From contig CP136061.1 in assembly GCA_032622095.1 (NCBI GenBank), positions 191,464,369 through 191,528,368 on the forward strand: DNA of 64,000 nt. Direction: 5' to 3'. Made by a program: the position numbers and the translations under genes. Numbering within the stretch: the first letter of the stretch is position 1; each line of letters starts with the position of its first letter. Shown here one piece after another: positions 31,331 to 44,310 of the stretch. The notes below the pieces were generated by a model that had not been told where the DNA came from, did no database searches, and saw only the letters and a program-made list of their open reading frames with translations. The DNA comes from Siphonodentalium dalli (lineage: Eukaryota > Mollusca > Scaphopoda > Gadilida > Siphonodentaliidae).

Positions 31331-32290
31331 CTTCCGCGATATCTCATATATATTTTGAAGACCTCTGTCTGTCTGTCTGTTTGTCTGTTAATTAATACAT
31401 TAATACAAATCTACGATTCTCGACCAATCGGGACGAAACTTGGTACGTGTGTGTAGTTTGACCAGGCGGTCGTCGTTGTCGTATTGGCGAGCCCGTGCGA
31501 CGCCCGTGCAGCGCATGCGCAGACGAGATCTCGGAAACGGGTGGAGCTATCGACTTGAAATTTGCTATGTGAATGTATCTTGCCCCGGATACGAATTTTA
31601 TCGGGTCGCCGAGCCCGTGCGACGCCAGCTTCGCGCATGCGCAGACCAGATCTCGGAAACGGGTGGCGCGTTCGGGACGAAACTTGGTACGTGTGTGTAG
31701 TTTGACCAGGCGGTCAATATCAGCTCATCAGATTTCAGATCCGAGATCAACTTTTCACGTGCCGAGGTCAAATCTGTTTTACGCTAATATATTTCAGTTC
31801 GGTGCTCACAAATCGATTCTATATAGCGCGAATAATAAATTGCCAGTCATATAATTTGCATGGTTAGAATCTGTGGCGCTTCCTCTTTCCAACGATATAT
31901 CACACGCCTGTGTCCGTTTAAAGTCTCTACCTTAATTATCGGGAAGAACGCAGGACCATGCTTCAGTCATCGAAAAACATTCCGTGAATCTATTACGCCG
32001 TCAAGAGATTGTGACGTGATCGCGTTTAACTCTTAACCGGCCGATGTCGCGTTAACTCATCACCGGCCGAGGTATCCGCAAATCAGACCAGATCTCGGAA
32101 ACGGGTGGAGCTATCGACTTGAAATTTGGTATGTGAATGTATCTTGCCCCGGATACGAATTTTATCGGGTCGCCGAGCCCGTGCGACGCCAGCTTCGCGC
32201 ATGCGCAGACCAGATCTCGGAAACGGGTGGAGCTATCGACTTGAAATTTGGTTTTTGAATAGCCCGGACAACGTCGGGCGCATTGGCTAG
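31330..32290. repeat. GC-rich tandem units with gcgcatgcgcagac motif
   Basis: After a (TCTG)n tract, units of about 120 bp repeat 'gagcccgtgcgacgcc', 'cgcgcatgcgcagacc', 'gatctcggaaacgggtgg' and 'gacttgaaatttggtatgtg' at 31480, 31610 and 32170, with partial copies at 31680 and 32085. GC content is well above the flanks. Confidence 0.7.
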
Positions 32291-33024
32291 TTAAGATATA
32301 TACTAAGCGAACAGAGCAACATGATGCCCTTGTTAAACACACAAAATATTGATTAAAATTTGTTTAATTTTGTACCTTAAGTTTGGAAAGTCCCACTAGA
32401 AGCAAAGAACTATATTTCGAAACTGTGATTTGGTTCTCTGATTATTTTATCCACACAAACGTATAAACGCACATGGACGACAATGTGACGGCAAGTCAAA
32501 TACAAGAGTTATAATTTGCTGCAATTTTGAATTGTAGCCTACGAAAATCGTCGCCAATCTACCGCTGTGATCCTCTATTCTGTCATTAAGTTTTTAGTGC
32601 GGGAATTGTTCTCAAAGCACATTTTGACATTCGGGCGATCAGTTTTTCGCCATTTTTGCTGGAAAACCCGTGCTAAATATAGAAACCACGGAAGTACCCA
32701 GCCGATTACAGTCAGAAAGGAAGTATGACTGGTGCGCTCTGGTAGAGATTTGCTGTTCAAAAGACATCACCTCTGGGAAATAATTCTCGCTATTCCACCC
32801 AATGCTGTCAATAAGTATATACTATTTTCTCGATGTAGTTTCTTTTTAATCAGCAAGCAGGACAGTCAATTGGTGTTTTATTGTATATTACACAATTATT
32901 GCCTCGTACCAACTGTGATGTCAGCAGGCGTGTAATAGTTTATAGCCCAGGCGATAGTTCGCTTGCCGGGCAATGGTCAAAACTACTCTCTGACACAAAT
33001 GACTACCTGTGAACTCTTTGCATA
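32291..33024. other. Intergenic, little structure
   Basis: 32880-33000 (cagcaggcgtgtaatagttt ... cttgccgggcaatggtcaa) recurs at 51180-51290 and 51735-51830. Nothing else recognised. Confidence 0.5.
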
Positions 33025-33213
33025 TTAACCCTTTCAGTGCCATGTCCGAATTTTGTATCAACCCATATTTCCTTGATCATTTTTCAAATTTATTGATTAT
33101 AATAATGTGATACATTGATGGAATTAGGTATAAAATTATAATCAATAAATTTGAAAAATGATCAAGGAAATATGGGTTGATACAAAAATCTGACTTGGCA
33201 CTGAAAGTGTTAA
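33025..33213. mobile_element. TTAA-flanked hairpin MITE (ccctttcagtgccaagtc family)
   Basis: TTAAccctttcagtgccatgtc at the left, gacttggcactgaaagtgTTAA at the right; arms of about 85 bp pair almost throughout (tgatcatttttcaaatttat and its complement). Related to 43507-43564 and 44913-45066. Confidence 0.85.
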
Positions 33214-33784
33214 ATGTATTGCCCCTATTATTCTCTACCCTGCTATATCTTCAAGTCAAAAACATTACATAATTTCATAATTCATACTTCATAATATCCT
33301 ATGTTCAAAATGAGCATAATGTGTTCTGTCATCTTTATTCTGCAAATATAGTTGAAATGCTACTTTATTATGACTTTGACTGTCTTCTATTATACAGCGC
33401 TTGGTCGGGGGCAATTTTGGACCTGTTATGCCATGTTTTACATCAATTCAGGTGGGTTATCATTTGGGTGTATCAGCAATACTTAAAGAGATATGAAACA
33501 CTCCGCTGAGGAATATTAATAAATAATTTATCAGAAGTGGATATTTGTGATAAATTTAATATCTAAGTAGGCAGAAAACGACATAATTGTATGCAGGGTC
33601 CGCACTCACCAGAAAATTCTTTTGACAATTTCTTAATTTGTTTTGGCTATTTTTCTGAACAATTGGCCAAATGAAAAAACCAAATCTGAAACAAAGAATA
33701 ATTACAAAAAGCTGATAAACAAAAAGTAAAGAAAGACAAGAGAAGAGGATTGACACTGGAAGCGTGCAGTCACTTGACACCATT
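33214..33784. other. Intergenic, nothing recognised
   Basis: AT-rich. The 60-75-codon ORFs on both strands have no protein-like features I can identify. Confidence 0.6.
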
Positions 33785-33957
33785 TACCCTTCCATGACTG
33801 GAACTTCCTGAAATTTTGCGAAAACACTGTGCCAATGCATTGGCCTAACAATATTTACTTTGTAAGCCTATTGGGGACTCACATATATAAGATAATGCAC
33901 TGGCACAGGATATTTAATGCTGCACCCCCAGTGCAGTTCCCATCATAAAAGGGTTAA
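33785..33957. mobile_element. Palindromic MITE (tatataagagaatgca family), shortened
   Basis: From taccc ttccatgactgg to catcataaaagggTTAA; one of the two internal hairpins is mostly deleted. Confidence 0.75.
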
Positions 33958-36055
33958 GGTCTCACCAAATCACTCCAATATGGACTCCGGGAACAAGTTA
34001 AATAATTAGGCTACAGTTATATTAGCATGCTTTATTTATTCCAAAAAGATTTCTCTCACATTATCATGTCACCTTCCACGTTTTGCATCAAGACGACTTC
34101 ATGATATGCTGGAAATTTAATTTAACAAAGTTGTAACTTCGAAAATCCTTCCCAGTTGAGTAATAATTGTTGAAACCATGTGCCAGAAGTTTTTGACTAA
34201 GGAGCAGAATTTAGTGATCTCGTGGTCCCGGAGGAATACTGTCGGATCTTTGAGATTCCATGCAATCATTTTCATATACATGTAGGCTCTGATCAGACCT
34301 GGTGCTACTTGTGGTTGGCTGAAACTAACATAACATTACTGAAACTGCATCTTGTACATGTATGCCAGTATGAACTAGAATCTCATGTGTTCAAATCAAG
34401 CCTGAACGGGGTGCCAAAATTCAGACCCTCGGTCAATTCTTGACGGTGAAATTGCCTGTGTGAATACATTTCATATCATTGTCATATATGTGTTGTTTAT
34501 TGTCACTCATCAACAATTGTAGATAATCATGTTATTTATTGAGTCAAATATATTGTTATATCTCTATTAATTTAGTTTATATTTTTCTGTCCTCACAAGG
34601 TTAGATGGTGGAATATTATATAAAGGATAATGTTCGAAGCAGAGGGAATTCGGTAAAAGAATAGACGAGGGCTTGCCCGAGTCTATTCTTTACCGAATTC
34701 CCGACGCTGAGAATATTATCTGACTTAAAACCCACTCATTGAATTGTTGTTGGATCCACAGTTACTATCAATTGTGTCTGGCCCACAGCTCTGCCTTGAT
34801 TACCTGAGTACACGCCCACAGTTCAGCACGGACAGTTTGTGATGTCTGTGTTGTCCACGATGAAAAGCAACACATTTCAATTATTATTTAATTCGAATTA
34901 GGACTCGCCAGTTGAGGGACGTTTCTTCCGAAGTTTGTCGTTGCGCTATAGATTCGGACAGTGTATGTGAGCAATATATTACTATATTTCTTTCTTGATT
35001 TAAAGATGCCCCATCTAATTCGATATCAAATACGTTAACATTCCATAATAATTTATCAGGCAATAAAACATGAAAAATAATGGTAATGATGTAAAAACGC
35101 TCTTTATAAAATGTGATTTTTCAAATATTCTGGCGCCAAACAACACGATAGCTGGTAAAACTGTCTTATTATTAATAAGTCGAAAGCACGCAAGAATCTT
35201 GCATAAATGGGTTTACTGATTATTTCTCATTGTTGTCTTGTGTAGAATACGCATGAATAGAAGTATTATAGTGTTCAATCATATGGGGTATTTTGAATTT
35301 TCAATTATTATCAGAAGGAAACCTATACATGATGTACTTGCTTGAATTTTAAGTATCATCCTATGGTTTATACACATGGGCGTGGCTAGACGTGACTCAG
35401 AACAACATGACAATTTAGTTTCGCACACCCACCCCTTCATGATGTTTCAAAAGGTATCATAACATTTCCAGTTATTGGACAATTCTTACATGACATTGGG
35501 CCACCCCCGGTGTTAGCAATTTCCTATCGTATATGCATGATTTCCAAATATTGACTCACCACGATGACCTTACATGTAAATTTAAGTGTCACCCACAGAA
35601 GTTAACAAATGGTTAGTGCGCAAATGTATAACATGTATTATCTTTTCTTCGAAACGGCATACAATCGCGTAAATAGTGACTATATATAAAGTTCCAATAT
35701 ATAATTGATTAGTCATCAGCGACGTGGCTAGAGGGCTCCTGTGATTTCCCGGCTGCATCCCGCCCCTTTTAACAAGACCGAGCTCGCAATGTCGTGTAAT
35801 TTCATTTGCTTCCCACCCCGTGGTTTGAAATTTCCTAACTGTACCAATTGTGGGGAGGAATCATGAAACAATTTGAAATATGAGCCTGAAACCTGTAAAA
35901 TCTTAGCATCTATAAAAACAAGACAGTCAATGACTGTGGGGTCGCTCACCAGACTACAAAGACTGATAAGACTGGGACTCGGGAGACTACAACAGTCAGA
36001 ACTTTTCATAATTACTTTAAAAGAAATAGCTCTAAACAGGATATGTGGCTAGAGA
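33958..36055. other. Intergenic, one short hairpin
   Basis: 34647-34703 is a hairpin (gaattcggtaaagaat-type arms around a gagggcttgccc loop). The remaining 2 kb shows no repeat family, RNA gene or coding region that I can support. Confidence 0.55.
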
Positions 36056-36059
36056 GATT

Positions 36060-37090
36060 TCACATATGTAGATTGGTGAAAATCCACCTTGAAATTACCA
36101 ACTGTATACTACTGATCACCCCCTCCTCCTCCAGCTCAACAAGTCCCCTTTGACCGGTATACAGACTCCCAAGTCTTAGGTTGGAATTTCACAACTGACA
36201 CCTCAAACTTTCTCAATTGTTGGAAATTTCCAATCTCACAAGCGCCTTTTTCCAAAACCATTTAGACATGTTTGAAGCCCAATTATCCATGGATCCAAAA
36301 CACAATACATGTAAGTCAGATTAATCAGTCAGGTGGTTCCAAGGTAGATGTTTTAATGAATTTGGCATTTCAATGATTTTATTAGACACAAAAGTGTTAA
36401 CTCCCCATAGCTCCACCATTTCTTGACAAATTGACCTCATTTTAACAAATCTGAATCTCAGTCACTTAAGGATCCTCCTGATTGCTCCATACTTTATGTA
36501 AGCTAAATAGTCCAACCTCTCTTGAGAAGACATTTTAAGAATTACTATAGAGACATATAGTTATGTCCCTGGTCCCACCCTATTTAACCTGGTGACCCCA
36601 TCTGAATAAATTTAAATCCCAGACACCAAAGAACCCTTCATACATATGATAAATATCAGTAAAATAGACCTGATGGTCCTTGTGAAGGAAGCATATTAAG
36701 AGGGAAACTGTTCTTCGTTTGGCCCCTATTTGACCAAGTGACCCCATTTAAAAAAAATCTGAATTGCAGTCAAGGAAGAACATTCCATGCTAAATAAGCC
36801 AACCAGTTCTTGCAAACATATTTTAAGAATTACTATGTAGTGAAATAGTCTCTGGCTCTGCCCTTATTTGACTTTGTGATCCCATTTTCACAAAGGTAAT
36901 TTCATACCAAATATAAGCAAAATAGGCCATTTGATTATTGCATAGAAGACACATCATGAATTACTATGTAGAGAAAGAGTAATGTAGCTGGCCTTGCACC
37001 TACTTGACCTGGTGACCCTGATAGAACAAATCTGAACCACAATCACCAAAGGAGCAAGCCTGCAAATAGTGCACCTATTCCTACATTGTA
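36060..37090. repeat. Degenerate tandem array (tatttgacctggtgacccca units)
   Basis: Cassettes 'ctggtgaccccatctgaa', 'atctgaat..cagtca' and 'gaattactatgtagagaaa' recur every 130-170 bp about six times, continuing at 37890-38260. Confidence 0.6.
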
Positions 37091-37119
37091 TGTGCCTGGC
37101 AACACAATGTATTATACAA

Positions 37120-37480
37120 TCAAGCCTTGAAATAGTGTGATAGTGTGTCTGTCATTTGCGGAATGAGGTCCCCCAGAGGGTGACTTTAGTGACGCTATCC
37201 TGCACAGTGGGCTAGCATCACTAAATTCACCCTCTGGGGACCTCATTCTGCTAAGGCCCTCAACTGCTATGGCAGACCTAGGATAAGATTGAAGTTCCCC
37301 AGTTGAAGTTGATGTTCACCCATTGGACACCTCAATTATGAATTTTATATTCTGCAAATTAGGGGATATAGAAACTTCCTAGAAGGGAAATGTAACTAAC
37401 AACTGTGTGGGATAGCATCACTAAATTCACCCTCTGGGGACCTCATTCTGCAAATGACAGACCTCCTATTTGCCATGTTG
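37120..37480. mobile_element. Hairpin MITE (gaggtccccagagggtga family), full-length copy
   Basis: Same double-module layout and interior (caactgctatgg, ctgcaaattaggggatata) as 5978-6424 and 54325-54693. It interrupts the degenerate tandem array on either side. Confidence 0.75.
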
Positions 37481-38400
37481 AACAATACATGATAGATTGT
37501 ACCTCTTATTAATGATTCTCTGACCTGCAAATGTCAGACACACTAAATTCAGGCAGTTTGTTTAAATTGCTAGCAGTATGTTTATACAAGCTGTCAGTGA
37601 CATTGTATTCCTTGATTAATGACCTGTGTTTCTCTCTGTCTATCCACAAAGAGATATCTGCAACTTTAATAGAACAGGTATTAATGTTGGAAGCTGGAAA
37701 TGATATCCATTGGAAGGGATGTTGGTTGGGTGTAGGCCACTGCAGGGTGGGGGTGCATCTGGGCCATGTGGGAGGGGGATGGGTAATGGAATATTTCTGT
37801 AATTTCAGAAGATTAAAGATTAAAGTTTCATAAATCTGCAGATGTTATAATGGTGTCACTTTTTCAAATTTTATAACATGCTTTTTTTTTTTTAGTTATG
37901 TCACTGGCTCTGCCCACATTCGACCCAGTGACCTCATTTGAACAAATCTGAATAACAGTCCCCCAAAGACCCTTTGTACCAAATATGAACCCATTCGGAC
38001 CAATGAAATTTGAGAAGAAGTTGTTGTAAGAATTACAGAGTTATGGCCCTGGCTTCGCAACTATTTGACCCAGTGACCTCATTTGAACAAATCGGAATGA
38101 GAGTCACCTAGGGAACATCCACACCAAATATGAACCCATTTGGTCTTACGGTTCCAGAGGAGAAGATGTTCAAAGAATTGTTGACGGACGGACGGACGGA
38201 TGGACGGACGGACGAGGAGTGATGACTATAGCTCCACCGGAGACTTCGTCTCAGGTGAGCTAATTTTTTTTTTAATTCAGTTAATAATGGAATGTGGTAT
38301 GCTAGCATTAACCATGGGGTTTTCGCAGTGAGTAAATGTGCACACAATGTTTTTTTCAAACACCAAAACCTCGTTTTAACTGGATCGCTGGTGTTCAACA
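37481..38400. repeat. Unremarkable stretch, then continuation of the tandem array with (GGAC)n end
   Basis: 37481-37890 shows nothing. 37890-38160 carries two array units, ending in (GGAC)n at 38183-38212 and 'agctccaccgg...aggtgagcta', an end structure common to such invertebrate repeats. Confidence 0.55.
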
Positions 38401-38863
38401 ACGACACTTTCAATGCATTTTGCATACTTATGTGAACAGTACTGTAACATTGACAGTCATTTTATCGCCAAATATTGCTTGAATCTCGGTTCTGTTGACC
38501 ATTTACCCCTTGAGATTGTATCGATTGTATCGATTGTAAAACCACTCGTGCTTCAAGAAAAGTTAAAAAAAAAACAACGCATGATCGCGTTATCCATGTC
38601 TTATCGACAATCAACACAAGAACAAAACCAATCCATTGTTCAACATTTTCTCTTGGTGATAATGATTTTACAGACCAATGCGAACGCCTTACGTACCTAT
38701 AATGTTCTCCCTAAAATGTTCAAGTTCGGCACACGTGTTAGATCATATTTATTGTGGACCTCCAGTTTGGAGAAGAATATGTATAGTTCATGTAAATATA
38801 ACAACAATATACAAAGTCGTGGGTTGATAATGTGATTATTGTCCTCGAATCACTTGGCACAAG

Positions 38864-39037
38864 ATGAACAGAAATGTAGCAGTGTCGATAATTATTTTGT
38901 CCATGTGTTGTTCTATTTCCACCGGGTACTGCATGACGTCGGTGCCGAGTAGAAATGCACAAATTTCTATATCGCTTAACGAGTCTATATACAAAAAGGC
39001 GGCAACGCCGTATTGGTCAGTTATGCAATCCAGATAG
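38864..39037 (+). CDS. Possible small secreted-peptide ORF (57 codons)
   Basis: ATG at 38864 with A at -3. The first 23 residues are MNRNVAVSIIILSMCCSIST and GYC, a hydrophobic signal-like core, then a polar 34-residue remainder (MTSVPSRNAQISISLNES...) and TAG. It lies in one of the few repeat-free stretches between the two genes. No dibasic processing site apart from KK near the end, no known family, no visible splice partners. Could easily be chance. Confidence 0.2.
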   Translation: MNRNVAVSIIILSMCCSISTGYCMTSVPSRNAQISISLNESIYKKAATPYWSVMQSR

Positions 39038-39039
39038 TC

Positions 39040-39762
39040 GTTCCTCGGGACGACAGAACAGGGTGAATATATTTCTGTGTTAATACTTGTTCCTTGAATA
39101 TAAATTCCCAGCTCGAGGTTGCAAGATTTGTGTAGCTTTGTGAGCCAACATCAATGGAATTCCAAGCGACGCATAGTACAATCGATTAATTCAAGTCCCC
39201 CAAACCGTGCAAACTCGAGTTAGGACCTTTACCTGCTATAAAATACAATGTTATTACGGAACAGTTATAACCGAGCATTATATGTTAACTGCATTTTTTT
39301 TTCAATGTTATAAAACTTCCCTGTCAGAGCAACAGAAAGTTACCATGTTTTGAACTAGTGGAGTATGATACATGTATCTTGGCGATTAAGCCAGAGTAGA
39401 TATGCATGACATGTCTATACACATGGATATACGCTATTCTGTTTCAATTTGATACTGGAAATGTTATATTTTTTCTATGCTTCACCATTGTATTAAAAAT
39501 AACCATGTGAGCACTTTCTCGTTCAATAAGTAACGTATAGTTAAAATCTGTGTTAAACGGTTTTGTGTTTATTCGACCGACTTAGGGACGTATTTAGATG
39601 TTATCTATATGTGTTTTAGCCTGTCTGCGGACTTTTCTAAATAGTTTAAATAGCTGTTGGTGTTTTTGTATCAAAGTTTAAAGAAATTTTATTTTATTTT
39701 TTGGCTTGCCAATATAAAATCAAAATCGCTAAATATTTGTGAGTTTTAATTAGCTCAGCAAA
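39040..39762. other. Intergenic, nothing recognised
   Basis: Low-repeat, moderately AT-rich sequence with no ORF of note. Confidence 0.6.
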
Positions 39763-40210
39763 TTAAAGGTACTCAATCCGATTAAGCACCCCTAAATTAC
39801 TATTTCTGTGACTTCAGGGGTAAAAAAAATAATTGATTCGAGTCGAGGAACCCACCCATCAAAGCTCAGTGTTATTAGATATTAATTTTTGAAGTATGCG
39901 TACTAATAATTGCCCCTAAGTTTGTAATTTTCTCGAGATGTATAATTTTCACAAAAACACTTATTCAAACAGGCGAAGCTGGATAACTCTAAAATCAAGT
40001 GTATTAATAACGCAATTTTGACTGAGACCATCATTTTGACGGCGTGTTTCTGGGCCAGAAACAATAGAAATAACAAAACTTCAAAAAACAATCTGATCAC
40101 TATGAGCGTTGATAGGTAGGTTACTCGTCTCGAATCAATTATTGTTTATCCCCGATCGAAGCCAAAGAAATAGTAATTTATGAGGGCCTGATCGGATTGA
40201 GTACCTTTAA
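39763..40210. mobile_element. TTAA-flanked MITE (ggtactcaatccgat family), complete
   Basis: TTAAaggtactcaatccgat at the left and atcggattgagtacctTTAA at the right; inverted ends of about 80 bp that include the 'aaattactatttct' and 'ggggtaaaa' motifs. 448 bp, non-coding. Confidence 0.85.
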
Positions 40211-40507
40211 GTGTTCCGATATTTAATGCAGCTTGCCGACACGCTATATTGACTCAACTTACATGATTGGGGGAGGAGCCACTCTATGACGTCACTCAGT
40301 CGATTTAATCCCTCGTGTATCAGCTGCGTGTATTCGTAAAAAATAATGCCCACGGGCATTCTAAAAAAATAATGACTGTTGGCGTTAAAATAATGTTCAT
40401 GCGATCAAAACGCTTGAGCGTTCTGCCAGATAAGAGCCCTGTCCGGACAAAGGGATAAAACGCCGGTGGGTTTTAATTCATGATAAGAACATTTATGAAG
40501 GTGAGGA

Positions 40508-42160
40508 AGATCCTCCATGGAGGACCTCAATTACTTGGAATATCCTATATGGTCATTATTAGGAATATCATATATGGTCATTATTAGGAATAGCCTATAT
40601 GGTCATTATTAGGAATATCATATATGGTCATTATTAGGCATATCCTTTATGGTCATTATTAGGGATATCTTATATGGTCATTATTAGGAATATCATATAT
40701 GGTCATTATTAGGAATATCATATATGGTCATTATTAGGGATATCTTATATGGTCATTATTAGGAATAGCCTATATGGTCATTATTAGGAATATCATATAT
40801 GGTCATTATTAGGCATATCCTTTATGGTCATTATTAGGGATATCTTATATGGTCATTATTAGGAATATCATATATGGTCATTATTAGGAATAGCCTATAT
40901 GGTCATTATTAGGAATATCATATATGGTCATTATTAGGAATAGCCTATATGGTCATTATTAGGAATATCTTATATGGTCATTATTAGGAATATCTTATAT
41001 GGTCATTATTAGGAATATCTTATATGGTCATTATTAGGAATATCTTATATGGTCATTATTAGGCATATCCTTTATGGTCATTATTAGGGATATCTTATAT
41101 GGTCATTATTAGGGATATCTTATATGGTCATTATTAGGGATATCTTATATGGTCATTATTAGGGATATCTTATATGGTCATTATTAGGAATATCATATAT
41201 GGTCATTATTAGGGATATCTTATATGGTCATTATTAGGGATATCTTATATGGTCATTATTAGGAATATCATATATGGTCATTATTAGGCATATCCTTTAT
41301 GGTCATTATTAGGAATATCATATATGGTCATTATTAGGAATATCATATATTGTCATTATTAGGCATATCCTATATTGTCATTATTAGGCATATCCTTTAT
41401 GGTCATTATTAGGAATATCTTATATGGTCATTATTAGGAATATCTTATATGGTCATTATTAGGAATATCATATATTGTCATTATTAGGCATATCCTATAT
41501 TGTCATTATTAGGCATATCCTTTATGGTCATTATTAGGAATATCTTATATGGTCATTATTAGGAATATCTTATATGGTCATTATTAGGAATATCTTATAT
41601 GGTCATTATTAGGAATATCTTATATGGTCATTATTAGGAATATCTTATATGGTCATTATTAGGAATATCTTATATGGTCATTATTAGGGATATCTTATAT
41701 GGTCATTATTAGGGATATCTTATATGGTCATTATTAGGGATATCTTATATGGTCATTATTAGGGATATCTTATATGGTCATTATTAGGGATATCATATAT
41801 GGTCATTATTAGGGATATCTTATATGGTCATTATTAGGGATATCTTATATGGTCATTATTAGGAATATCATATATGGTCATTATTAGGCATATCCTTTAT
41901 GGTCATTATTAGGAATATCATATATGGTCATTATTAGGAATATCATATATGGTCATTATTAGGAATATCATATATTGTCATTATTAGGCATATCCTTTAT
42001 GGTCATTATTAGGAATATCCTATATATGGTCATTATTAGGAATATCCTATATGATCATTATTAGGCATATCCTATATATTGTCATTATTAGGTATATCCT
42101 ATATATTGTCATTATTAGGCATATCCTATATATTGTCATTATTAGGAATATCCTATATGG
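40508..42160. repeat. 25-bp minisatellite, about 65 copies
   Basis: Unit ggtcattattaggaatatca plus tatat, with four recurrent variants (aatatcatatat, gatatcttatat, catatcctttat, aatagcctatat) in blocks that suggest higher-order duplication. It is preceded by tcctccatggaggacctcaa (40511-40530), which is also the arm of the hairpin at 53615-53722. The ORF at 42051-42281 is repeat read-through. Confidence 0.95.
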
Positions 42161-43506
42161 TTTATTTGTCATCTTCATTTTTCATATATTTCTTATCAGA
42201 CTCAATTACAAGGCTATAGCCACAACAATATCTTTCAACAGCATCACACTTGGTAACAGCAATCCCATTATGCCCAACTAGTGTGTCTCGTACCACAGCC
42301 ATCGGCTAAAAAAAAGGAATATTTACAAAAAGGAACCAAATGCGACAACAAGAGAAAACTTAATGAATGTCCATGCACTTCTGTCTATACACTTCCCAGA
42401 CATCAAACATGGCCAGTTGCCCCACCAGGACAGACATCATCTTAAGACAAGGGTCATGTGAATATTCGATATTCGATTTGAAATTCGATTGGACAAAAGA
42501 AATTTGATTCGATTCGAGTCCAAATCATTTGAATAAGGTGTACAGTCTCATAGTCTATTATACAGGGGAGTTTCAGGTTGCTTATCGATAGTCTCCCAAC
42601 ATATTTAGCCTACTAAATCACTACTTTCCCAAAATAACCCACTCCAAGCCTGTTCAAATTGAAATTAATTAATGATTGATTGATTAGGTTTTAACATCAC
42701 TTTACTCTTTAGCACACAAAACCAATGATGATTTACAATATTCCCAATATATCATATACTGTATTTATTATCTCATATTTAATAATTTCATTTGGGAATA
42801 TTACCAAATGTGTCATTAAATCTATTTTATAAATAACCAACACAATTAGTGACTTCTTCGAAACTTGAAAGTTGAGTATTACGATCAGAATGATTCGATA
42901 CATCTGTGTGTTATTTGTGGTACCGGTATTGCAATTGTGTGTTACACTAACATAGGTCCACATATGTAGGCCTACACATTATATTTGAACTATATACGTA
43001 GGTTATCGAACAAAGCCAAAACAACATTAAGATAATTTCTACCTTAATTAAGAGGCCTGCAATTGTAAATTATTAAATAGCCTAATTTGCACAGATGAGT
43101 GGTCAATCCGGACATCGACACTATGTGTACCATACTATGGTATAGGTACACATAAAAATTACCAGCTTTGAAGAGTTTTCATCAATAAAACTATACGGTG
43201 GCCAGTTTTGACTCCCAGAGGCTATCTGACCTTTTCAACACACAGATTTTGAATGCTAAGGGTTCATTCTAAACAAATTATGTAGGTGGTCTATGTTAAT
43301 GGGAGATAAGACATTACGCCTGGTTTGGGCATGTCGTAAAATGGTTGGGGAAATACACAGAAGACGAAATGAGATGAGACACAATAAATTTACATGTATA
43401 TAAAAAAATTGACATGTCAGTAGCCCATTCGTTTTCGTTTATATAACTACATCATCTGATCCCTTCAATAATAGTAAATATAAACAATGCTCAATGAATT
43501 GGTCTC
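42161..43506. other. Intergenic, little structure
   Basis: 42460-42540 has tattcgattt-rich sequence like the ends of the hAT-like element at 14059-15122. Nothing else recognised. Confidence 0.55.
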
Positions 43507-43564
43507 TTAACCCTTTCAGTGCCAAGTTGATAAAAAAAATCAGACTTGGCACTGAAAGGGTTAA
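43507..43564. mobile_element. Minimal 58-bp TTAA-flanked hairpin
   Basis: TTAAccctttcagtgccaagt, a 10-bp A-rich loop, then acttggcactgaaagggTTAA. The arms are perfect. It is the bare terminal repeats of the 33025-33213 family. Confidence 0.85.
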
Positions 43565-43565
43565 T

Positions 43566-43990
43566 GAAAGTGTCAATGACACTGTAGCTCAACTTGGGGA
43601 GGAGTTTATTTTTTGCTGAGCAATGAATAGAATAAAGAAGAAGGAAACTCAAAAAGTTACAGCAAAGGTCTTGTATTGTGCAGATGAAATTATTTTCATT
43701 TCAAACATTTCACCAATAAATGTGTTACACGCTGCAGTGTGTGCCGATGAATTCAAATTTGAAATCAAAGATGGCTGCTGGTGGCCGTGTTTTTTAACGA
43801 ATTTCAGAAAATATTGATGACTCCCGTCTAAGAGGTCACCCCAAAGATCCATAGGAAGTTTGGTGATGAGGGATGTGGATTGTAGGGTGTGCCGAAGGAT
43901 TTAGGAATCACTGAACTAAATGGTTTCCCAAAGATGATAGTGTTAAAGTTTCAGCCAAATTCACTGAAATGAAGCCTGCGGGCCACTCCA
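43566..43990. repeat. Single diverged unit of the 59906-64000 repeat
   Basis: Starts gaaagtgtcaatgacactgt with agctcaacttgg, later aaatcaaagatggctgctgg; the same order as the arrays in the ITPR intron. A further diverged unit lies at 47690-47900. Confidence 0.65.
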
Positions 43991-44310
43991 GTGATGTTTA
44001 CCCAGCTAGATTGACACCCGGTGATCATGAAAATGCAAGAAAAACTATGGGTCATGTGTTTTCTTTTTAAAGTAAATCCCCAAGTGTACGACAGGGCTAT
44101 CCCATGGCTAAATTTTACCTGGATCTACAGCAGCTAGTTAAATAAATTTCCACTCACATAAATACATTCCCCCATTAATTCACCAGTTTAGATTATTTAG
44201 ATATGATATACAAATCAAATAAACAAGATTTCATCCTTTTAACAATGTCTCATATGTATCAGGTGAAGGCCATTCTTCAGTTACCTTCACCTGTAGCATT
44301 TCACGGTGTC

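Noticed and set aside
38413-38835. 140-codon plus-strand ORF
   Set aside because: No recognisable domain or splice context, and composition like translated non-coding sequence.
40508-42160. CRISPR-like array
   Set aside because: Head-to-tail 25-bp repeats without spacers in animal DNA; a minisatellite.
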